Source: Corynebacterium pseudokroppenstedtii (GTDB lineage: Bacteria > Actinomycetota > Actinomycetes > Mycobacteriales > Mycobacteriaceae). Taken from it: a stretch of DNA of 64,000 nucleotides. A model generated the notes under the pieces. That model made no database searches. It saw only the letters and a program-made list of their open reading frames with translations, and was not told the origin of the DNA. Positions within the stretch are counted from its first letter, which is position 1, and every line of letters begins with the position of its first letter. This document shows, one piece after another, positions 58,365-64,000 of the stretch. The translations under genes were made by a program, and so were the position numbers. The stretch is from assembly GCF_019754945.1 (NCBI RefSeq), contig NZ_JAEUWU010000001.1, positions 372,001 through 436,000 of the forward strand, read 5' to 3'.

Positions 58365-58702
58365 TATTAGTCCTCGATATCATTTGTCGATTTCGTGATT
58401 TAATTTCTCGGTATTTAAAAGGGTAGATATTAACGCGACACTAACCACAACACCATGATAAGTAGTGGTATTCCACGAATTTAACCCCGTCGTGCCTGTT
58501 TCCGTGTACTGCCACGTTTCACCCCGTATCGACAGTAGTTCACAATAATAGCGATGGTTACGGGATCTTCCAGTGCTCTGTGTGAGGTCTCGATCGGTGG
58601 TGCTCTACCAGTTATCCACAGGGTAATAGTTATCCACAGCGTGCGCAGTTTTACCGTCGTCTCGGCGGTGACGGTGAGACATTAATTGCCAGACTAGCGG
58701 CC
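58365..58702 (+). other. Intergenic region with two perfect DnaA boxes
   Basis: TTATCCACA occurs twice in the same direction, at 58612-58620 and 58630-58638, starts 18 bases apart, with AT-rich sequence further upstream near 58370-58460. Both match the E. coli R1/R4 consensus at all nine bases. ACCGTC and GACGGT flank a short hairpin just downstream (about 58652-58675). No gene is evident in this gap. Confidence 0.7.
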
Positions 58703-60442
58703 ATGACACATTGCCATTCCTCGTGTATCACCGATACCTCCGACGTGTTTTCTATTTTTGCCCGACCCCGTCCATCCTCTGACACCACCAGCGCGGTTCT
58801 AGGCGCGTTGCCACGAATACTCGGAGAGAACTCAACCAAGAAAAACCTGATCCTGATCGGCGACTCCCGCTGCGAAAACTGTGGTGGTACCAAGACATTC
58901 GCCGGTCACAGAGAATCCTCATCAGAACGGATGTCGAGCGGAGTGTGTGTACTCTCTTCTCCAGTTGATAACGCAGATAACTTCGACCGCGCGTTGGGCT
59001 CCCTCGATATCCCTCTCTCATCAGCATGCTGGTTAATTATCGACGAACCCGGGGCTGTCGATCTTGTGACGTCGATGATGAAGAATGCCCGATCTGGGAA
59101 GTCCAATAACGATCGCCGACGACGGGCGAGGGCCGCGGGAGTAGCGAACAACGAGCTGCCCGGCGCGACACTCATGACCGCTTCCGTCACAAAGCGCGTC
59201 GGCGACGATAGTCCCAGCGCAACGGTGGCTGTCGATGATCGCGCCAAATGCGGATCAGTGGACACGATCCGAGCAATCAACATGATTATGTCGACTTTGT
59301 GGGCGAAAGGCGTCGAGGTCACAGCAGTTGTTGGCGTTGACACGCTCCGGGCAGGACAGCAATTTGCTGTGATGTCTTTTGACGGAGGCGGCTTTTTCGA
59401 CACTGGTTGCGTCGGCAACGGCGAAGCCATGAAGAGCTGGTTCGCTGATCTCCGAGCTAGTACAGATCCATCGCTGTCGGAAAGTGACGCCGCTAGCATT
59501 TTTGACGCAGACGAATCGGTGCTGCCTTTTCCGCCCGAGGCGGGGAATGAAATTGCTGAAGAGGCGCAGCTCAGCGATATCTACATTCGTGAGTTCATTA
59601 GTCACTTCACCGAAGGCGTCGAATTTGACCCCGGTCTGAACACGGATAGTGAATCTCCCAGGGGCGGACACACCGCTAATACGTTAGGGGAGAGGAATTG
59701 TTTCAACACGGCTTTTGGCAGCGAAGAGCATCTAGACAGTAGCGCGCTGATTTCACTATGTCTTGATAGTTTTCGAGATTTCATCACGCTGATCGACGAG
59801 ATAGCTGACGATATTGCTGCCAGTGCATCATCAGAAGGCAAGCAACCTGACTTTAGTGACCCCGTCGTGGCTCAACGCTGGATTCAAGCTCTAAACACTG
59901 GCAGCCTGCGGGACATCAGCCACGGTCTTCGCTATTCGCCACTGCGGCACACCCTTCGAGATATTTTCTTGAGCACAGCCCAGGCCTTCCTATCCCAATC
60001 ACGTTCATTTGCTCTATGTATGTGGGGGATTATGGATCGGAATGAACATGAATCCTTGGCAGGAGTTGCCTATCGTCGCGCTTTAAAGGAACAGAAATTC
60101 GACGAGGGAGCGTCGTTGCCCTATTCGCTCCTTGCTCTTCATCGGGGGCAGAAAACCGATTCGGGGATAGCGCTGCTCACCGCTTTGAGCGTTGAATCGC
60201 TCGATGATCTCGTAACCACCATCGACGCCCTCGACGCACATGGAGTCTATGTCGCGATTGAACGACAGATAATAGCGAAGCTTCTAGGGGCAATCGATTT
60301 CGACGCCATCATCGCCGAGTTCCACAAGTTCCGCTCCGAGCCGTGGGCATCGACACTGTCGGAGGGCGTCCAAGCAGCTCGGCGCTTACAGCGGTGGGGG
60401 CACGATCCCGTCGAAGACAATGCGAAGGCTAGGCGAGAGTGA
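58703..60442 (+). CDS. DUF4192-type hypothetical protein
   Basis: A 579-residue protein resembling the actinobacterial DUF4192 family by layout. An N-terminal alpha/beta domain (GALPRILGENSTKKNLILIG, CWLIIDEPGAVDLVTSMM) is followed by a second domain with WIQALNTGSLRDIS, LCMWGIMDRNEHESLAGVAY and a helical C-terminus. CENCGG near residue 52 is an isolated Cys pair. ATG 58703 lacks a strong ribosome-binding site. Between the PAC2 gene and galE, where C. glutamicum also has an unknown gene. No function is known. Confidence 0.75.
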   Translation: MTHCHSSCITDTSDVFSIFARPRPSSDTTSAVLGALPRILGENSTKKNLILIGDSRCENCGGTKTFAGHRESSSERMSSGVCVLSSPVDNADNFDRALGSLDIPLSSACWLIIDEPGAVDLVTSMMKNARSGKSNNDRRRRARAAGVANNELPGATLMTASVTKRVGDDSPSATVAVDDRAKCGSVDTIRAINMIMSTLWAKGVEVTAVVGVDTLRAGQQFAVMSFDGGGFFDTGCVGNGEAMKSWFADLRASTDPSLSESDAASIFDADESVLPFPPEAGNEIAEEAQLSDIYIREFISHFTEGVEFDPGLNTDSESPRGGHTANTLGERNCFNTAFGSEEHLDSSALISLCLDSFRDFITLIDEIADDIAASASSEGKQPDFSDPVVAQRWIQALNTGSLRDISHGLRYSPLRHTLRDIFLSTAQAFLSQSRSFALCMWGIMDRNEHESLAGVAYRRALKEQKFDEGASLPYSLLALHRGQKTDSGIALLTALSVESLDDLVTTIDALDAHGVYVAIERQIIAKLLGAIDFDAIIAEFHKFRSEPWASTLSEGVQAARRLQRWGHDPVEDNAKARRE

Positions 60443-60508
60443 CGCAACCGTATGGTGCGCACTCTGCTTATGACTCCTACGTATGGTGCCGTTTCGCTTG
60501 TTTGTTAT

Positions 60509-61501
60509 CTACGACGTCGTCTTGGGCAAAGAATGTGCACGATCGCCTAGGGATTGAGCGAAGTCCCACGCTGTAGAGACAATTGTCTCGAGGTCTGTAT
60601 GCGTCGGGTTCCACCCGAGTTCGTGATGAGCTTTGTCGCTGGACGCTATGAGAATCGCGGGGTCCCCGGCACGGCGTGGAGCAATATCTGCGGGAATCGG
60701 ATGGCCAGTCACTTTTCGACACATTTCTATGACTTCGCGGACCGAATACCCGTCGCCGGATCCGAGATTGTAAATCCCGTGCTGACCGGGCTTGTTGGTT
60801 TGAAGCGCCAGGAGGTGAGCGTCGGCGAGGTCCTTGACGTGAATATAGTCTCGGACGCATGTGCCGTCTTTCGTCGGCCAGTCGTCGCCAAAGATCTTCA
60901 CTCCGTCGCGGTGGCCTAGAGCTACTTGGAGAATTATGGGAATTATGTGGGTTTCGACGGGGCGGTTTTCGCCTTGACCGTGGTAGGCCCCGGCGACATT
61001 GAAGTAGCGCAGCGATGTTGCTCCCAGGCCGAAAGCGTGGGCGTATGACGTGATCATGTGGTCGATAGCGAGTTTTGTCGCACCATATGGATTCGTCGGC
61101 CGCGTGGGGAACTCTTCAGTAATAGGGATCGTCTCCGGTTCTCCATATGTGGCCGCAGTGGACGAGAAAACCAAGTTGTTGACATGCGAATGGCGCATCG
61201 CGTCGAGGAGCGTCAATGTCGTCACAACGTTGTGGTGCCAATAATCTTGGGGCCGCTCAACAGATTCGCCGACGAGCGAACGGGCGGCGAAATGAGCAAC
61301 GCCGTCAAACTTCTCATCAGCGAGGACGTCTGCAGCGACATCGCGGACATCTCCCCGGACAAAGTTTGCGCCGTCGGGGATAAGGTCGGTGTTGCCCGTC
61401 GTGAGATCGTCAATAACGGTCACGGAATGGCCCTGTTCAAGGAGCACTTTGGCGACGGTACCGCCAACGTATCCTGCGCCGCCTGTTACAAGAATCTTCA
61501 T
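60509..61501 (-). CDS. galE: UDP-glucose 4-epimerase
   Basis: A 330-residue short-chain dehydrogenase-fold enzyme interconverting UDP-glucose and UDP-galactose, supplying galactose for the arabinogalactan wall. NAD-binding TGGAGYVGG is at the N-terminus, the Ser region is [13 protein letters not shown], the catalytic Tyr/Lys are in [11 protein letters not shown], and the family block is [18 protein letters not shown] chose ATG 61501 (MKILVTGG), preceded by GGAAGG. The open frame to 61588 adds 29 residues before the Rossmann fold and is unlikely. Confidence 0.95.
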   Translation of the reverse strand: MKILVTGGAGYVGGTVAKVLLEQGHSVTVIDDLTTGNTDLIPDGANFVRGDVRDVAADVLADEKFDGVAHFAARSLVGESVERPQDYWHHNVVTTLTLLDAMRHSHVNNLVFSSTAATYGEPETIPITEEFPTRPTNPYGATKLAIDHMITSYAHAFGLGATSLRYFNVAGAYHGQGENRPVETHIIPIILQVALGHRDGVKIFGDDWPTKDGTCVRDYIHVKDLADAHLLALQTNKPGQHGIYNLGSGDGYSVREVIEMCRKVTGHPIPADIAPRRAGDPAILIASSDKAHHELGWNPTHTDLETIVSTAWDFAQSLGDRAHSLPKTTS

Positions 61502-61917
61502 ACTGTTCTTTACCTTCCGTATGGGGTGGTGAGCCTCAGCCTGTTTATTTGTATTTACGGGGCACCCAATTTTCACGCGACGTGCCACTGATCAACCCCA
61601 TGGGTGCGTTCACTGCAAGGGGAACGGGGTGAGGTTCAACCGTCGCGGTCGGGTGCCGCATGGTGTGGGTCCTCAGTTTAGCCCTCGTATGAATGGCACA
61701 TGCTTCCGACAAACTGAGAAATCGCTGACGTTACTCACACCACTAGGAGAAAACTCTTCACGCAGTTACCCCCTAAAAAGGCTGAGAAAAGGGCGCGAAA
61801 ACGGGTTTTGTACGCCACATTGTTAACACGTGCCCCACTAATCGCGTGGTTATGTGATTATTTTCATTTCCGTCCAATGGAGCGCGAAATAATGGGGAGG
61901 CACAGGGCAGAAAAATG
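61502..61917. other. Intergenic gap upstream of galE and the surface-protein gene
   Basis: No reading frame here has convincing codon pattern or a ribosome-binding site. A galE promoter is presumably on the minus strand near 61540-61575, but no clear hexamer pair stands out. The region lies at the point where gene order leaves the usual corynebacterial galE-dtxR-sigB arrangement. Confidence 0.5.
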
Positions 61918-61946
61918 TTGACTTAACAGCAAGTAAGCTTTACCTT
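61918..61946 (+). promoter_or_regulatory. Promoter of the surface-protein gene
   Basis: TTGACT (61918-61923) and TACCTT (61941-61946) lie 17 bases apart. A partial dyad GTAA-N3-TTAC (61932-61942) sits over the spacer end and could be an operator. The leader of about 190 bases holds a nine-pair stem, TGGCTGTCA with TGATAGCCA (61971-61979 and 62003-62011). Confidence 0.55.
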
Positions 61947-62143
61947 CATATCAGGATAGATGCGTAACCTTGGCTGTCATTTGCATGACTGAGCATGGGA
62001 AGTGATAGCCATGGAACGCCACCTCTTGATGCACCAGCGTTCCCTAACGACGCCCTCCCTCACGCCGGACTGGTAAACGGGACATCGTCGTGATCGCAGC
62101 GCCGGGCGAGTTCGAAATGCCCCCTCGATTACCTGGAGAGTTC

Positions 62144-64000
62144 ATGCTTCCCACCGGAGATCACTCCGAGACCCACGCACCCAGTGGCTCACGCAACACG
62201 AGTAAGAAAAAGCATGGTCGTACCGCGGCTCGTGCCCTCGTTGCTTCCTTGTCAACGGTGTCTCTCATTGGGATGGGATCAGCTGCTGCCCCTGCTGCGT
62301 CGGCAGTTGATTTGTCTTCGTTGAGTGACGCGATCAATGACCTGGGATTCCCCGGATCGCCTGATCTTGGTCGATTCCTCAATAGTGGTGGGGGAGATGA
62401 GCAAACCCAATCACCGACGTTGACTCTGGATAAAGATAAAGACATCAGTGGCGGGGATACCCTCAAAGCGACGGGTAAGGGTTACAAGCCTGGTGAATCT
62501 ATTTATGTCACTCAGACAATTGAAAAGCCCGCGTCCGGATACCCAAAAACTTATGGCAAAGCGGTCAAGGTAAAAGCCGATGACCAGGGTAATTTCACGA
62601 CCGACTTGACCGTCGATACCAAGTTCAGGGATGTCGATTGCACAACTACCCAGTGCTATGTCGCGTCATTCACTGCGTTCCCGAAGCTCTTCGACCGCTC
62701 CCAGGATGCGTGGACACCCATTAGCTTCCGTAATGGGAGCCCGGTCACCGTTGACACCGAGGGCGGTCACTACGGCGATGGTGGCAGCGACAACGGAAAC
62801 TCCGGCCAGGATAATGGTGGCAATTCTCAGCCCAATTCGGGCTCCCTGGGCAGTACATCAAGCAGCGGAGCGACTGTCTCAGTAAGTAAAACCACGGACC
62901 TCAATCCGAGTGGGGATACTGTTCGGGTTGAAGGTAAAGGGTTTAAGACGGATGGGCCTGGCATTTATGTAGGTATCGCCCAGGATAACCAGTTCAGTAC
63001 CACTGATGCCGAAGCCTTCGGCCCTGATACTAAGTGGGTCTCGAAGAGCAAGGGGAATCTGAACGACGATGGTTCGTTCTCCATTGAGTTGCCCGTAAGC
63101 TCGACCTTCGGTAACGCGAACTGTAAAGACAACCACTGCTCGATCTACACGCTTGCTGCACACGGATCTTCGGATAGGAGCCAGGACACCGCAACGCCTG
63201 TCTCCTTCAAAGGTGGGGTAGCGAAGAAGGAAGATGGGGCTGTGACGCCCCCTGCTACCTCCGGTGACGGGGCAGCGTCGGGCGGAAATGACAACGGCCA
63301 GGCTGCACCCGCAGCGAACCCGGGCGGAAACGGACAGTCCAACAACGGAAACTCAGGCTCCGCGGCTCCTCAGGGAGGAGCGCCTGCTCAACCGGCACCG
63401 GCACCTACCGGGGCGCATTCCTCGAGTGGCGCGGCAGTCACATTGTCTAAGACTCAAAACCTTAATCCGAGTGGAGACACCATCCGGGTTAGCGGTCAAG
63501 GGTTCAAGACCAGCGGCAATGGCGTCTATGTTGGGATCGCTCAGCAGGATCAATTCAGTACGACCAATGCTGATGTCTTCGGTCCCGGGACAGTATGGGT
63601 CTCCAACCAAAAAGGCAACCTCAATGCTGATGGATCATTCTCGGTTGATCTTCCCGTGTCAGCAACATTTGGTAGCGCGAACTGCCTGACGAATGCGTGC
63701 GCGGTGTACACCTTTGCCGCACATGGGTCGAGCGACCGTAGTCAAGATACGGCCACGCCGGTTAGCTTTGCGGGTGGAGTTGCTGCATCAAGCGCACAGC
63801 AAGCAGCGCAGTCGGTTGCCTCAGGTGTTAGCCGGAGTGGCAGCTCGGGTTCGGGTAGCTCAGGTTCAGGCAGCTCGAGTGGCGGATATGGCCTCAGCCA
63901 AGCTTCGGACGCAAGTGGCACGTCGGGTCAGTCACGCAGCGGAGCGCGAGTTTCGGTATCACGGACCACGATCTCGCCGACCGGAAAAACTCCTGTTACG
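62144..64000 (+). CDS. Secreted multi-repeat surface protein, 3' end outside window
   Basis: An open frame of 619 codons with no stop before the window ends. ATG 62144 follows GGAGAG, and in-frame ATG 62117 and GTG 62090 lie upstream. A signal peptide has a basic KKKHGR region, a hydrophobic core and an ASA cleavage motif near residue 53. At least three beta-rich repeats follow (about 87-195, 245-359, 431-545), with a fourth starting near 601. Each complete repeat has a C-x4-C pair (DCTTTQC, NCKDNHC, NCLTNAC). Linkers are Gly/Asn/Ser/Pro-rich, for example SGSGSSGSGSSSGG. The repeats suggest an Ig-like or neocarzinostatin-like fold, by eye only. Anchor and function are unseen. Confidence 0.85.
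   Translation, partial: MLPTGDHSETHAPSGSRNTSKKKHGRTAARALVASLSTVSLIGMGSAAAPAASAVDLSSLSDAINDLGFPGSPDLGRFLNSGGGDEQTQSPTLTLDKDKDISGGDTLKATGKGYKPGESIYVTQTIEKPASGYPKTYGKAVKVKADDQGNFTTDLTVDTKFRDVDCTTTQCYVASFTAFPKLFDRSQDAWTPISFRNGSPVTVDTEGGHYGDGGSDNGNSGQDNGGNSQPNSGSLGSTSSSGATVSVSKTTDLNPSGDTVRVEGKGFKTDGPGIYVGIAQDNQFSTTDAEAFGPDTKWVSKSKGNLNDDGSFSIELPVSSTFGNANCKDNHCSIYTLAAHGSSDRSQDTATPVSFKGGVAKKEDGAVTPPATSGDGAASGGNDNGQAAPAANPGGNGQSNNGNSGSAAPQGGAPAQPAPAPTGAHSSSGAAVTLSKTQNLNPSGDTIRVSGQGFKTSGNGVYVGIAQQDQFSTTNADVFGPGTVWVSNQKGNLNADGSFSVDLPVSATFGSANCLTNACAVYTFAAHGSSDRSQDTATPVSFAGGVAASSAQQAAQSVASGVSRSGSSGSGSSGSGSSSGGYGLSQASDASGTSGQSRSGARVSVSRTTISPTGKTPVT
62875..63220 (+). repeat. Surface-protein repeat, second copy
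   Basis: Encodes the unit starting VSVSKTTDLNPSGDTVRV and ending HGSSDRSQDTATPVSF. It shares with the next copy the blocks LNPSGDT, GFKT, YVGIAQ, QFSTT, DGSFS, LPVS and AAHGSSDRSQDTATPVSF, so the two arose by recent duplication. Confidence 0.85.
63433..63777 (+). repeat. Surface-protein repeat, third copy
   Basis: Encodes the unit starting VTLSKTQNLNPSGDTIRV. It is about the same length as the copy at 62875 and most similar to it. The first repeat (about 62400-62725) is more divergent. Confidence 0.85.

Noticed and set aside
58595..58620. Possible tRNA fragment, as GGTGCTCTACCA resembles a D-arm on the minus strand
   Set aside because: No acceptor stem, anticodon arm or T-loop can be built around it.
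61502..61588. 29-residue extension before MKILVTGG in GalE
   Set aside because: The Rossmann motif normally starts at the N-terminus, and GGAAGG precedes ATG 61501.
61629..61826. 65-codon reading frame between galE and the surface-protein gene
   Set aside because: Its composition looks like non-coding sequence, it lacks a ribosome-binding site and no similar protein is known to me.
61930..61948. DtxR operator at the surface-protein promoter
   Set aside because: Only about 10 of 19 positions match, with several core mismatches. Kept only as a partial dyad.
61947..62143. c-di-AMP or cobalamin riboswitch in the surface-protein leader
   Set aside because: The conserved boxes of those families are absent. 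Only one nine-pair stem is visible.
62879..63610. Minus-strand frames opposite the surface-protein repeats
   Set aside because: Two similar antisense frames appear simply because the coding repeats are similar. They have no start signals.

Overview
The window reads as a chromosomal segment of a Corynebacterium-type actinobacterium of moderate GC content. Three things point there. Its gene order follows the Corynebacterium backbone: rnj-ftsK, clgR-pspA, bioYMN, recA-recX beside gluABCD, miaB-miaA-dapF-hflX, fruR-fruK-fruA-ptsH against ptsI, and lexA-divS-nrdR. HPr carries the acidic loop typical of the genus. Regulation also looks corynebacterial: actinobacterial SOS boxes, leaderless starts and possible BioQ and GlxR sites. 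The species cannot be fixed from sequence alone. I found no tRNA, rRNA, insertion sequence, prophage or CRISPR array.

Layout. Bases 1-10000 hold the 3' part of RNase J, the DNA translocase FtsK, a TerC-family metal transporter behind what looks like a yybP-ykoY manganese riboswitch, then pgsA, cinA, clgR and pspA. Bases 10000-18000 hold the biotin ECF transporter (bioY-bioM-bioN), recA-recX behind a LexA-box promoter, and a glutamate-type ABC importer (gluABCD). Bases 18000-26000 hold miaB, a membrane protein, a DUF349 protein, a conserved hypothetical, miaA, dapF and a two-gene unit coding a membrane protein and a protein with a Cys/Gly/His tail. Bases 26000-32500 hold a ferrous iron operon (feoA-feoB-feoC-like), hflX and a uracil permease. 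Bases 32500-41500 hold the PTS core and fructose system (ptsH, fruA, fruK, fruR, ptsI), then lexA, a divS-like gene and nrdR. Bases 41500-52200 hold hrpA and a five-gene minus-strand transport operon: two ATPases, an MFS carrier, a binding lipoprotein and a permease in which two subunits are fused. Bases 52400-61500 hold ahpC-ahpD divergent from oxyR, a Ski2-like helicase, a PAC2 protein, a DUF4192 protein and galE. From 62144 to the window end runs an unfinished reading frame for a secreted protein with repeated beta-rich domains.

How the parts fit. Metal handling is a recurring theme: manganese-sensing control of TerC, FeoB with an unusual Cys/His-rich insertion, a FeoC-like Cys-cluster regulator, a neighbouring protein with a metallothionein-like tail, and an importer plus exporter operon that resembles the metallophore transport half of the staphylococcal cnt locus. 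Stress control is the other theme: LexA with recA, recX and divS, OxyR with AhpCD, and ClgR with PspA. The best leads for new biology are the FeoB insertion and adjacent Cys-tail protein, the transport operon with its fused permease, the repeat surface protein, a paired perfect DnaA box near 58.6 kb, and the legible switching architecture of the terC leader.
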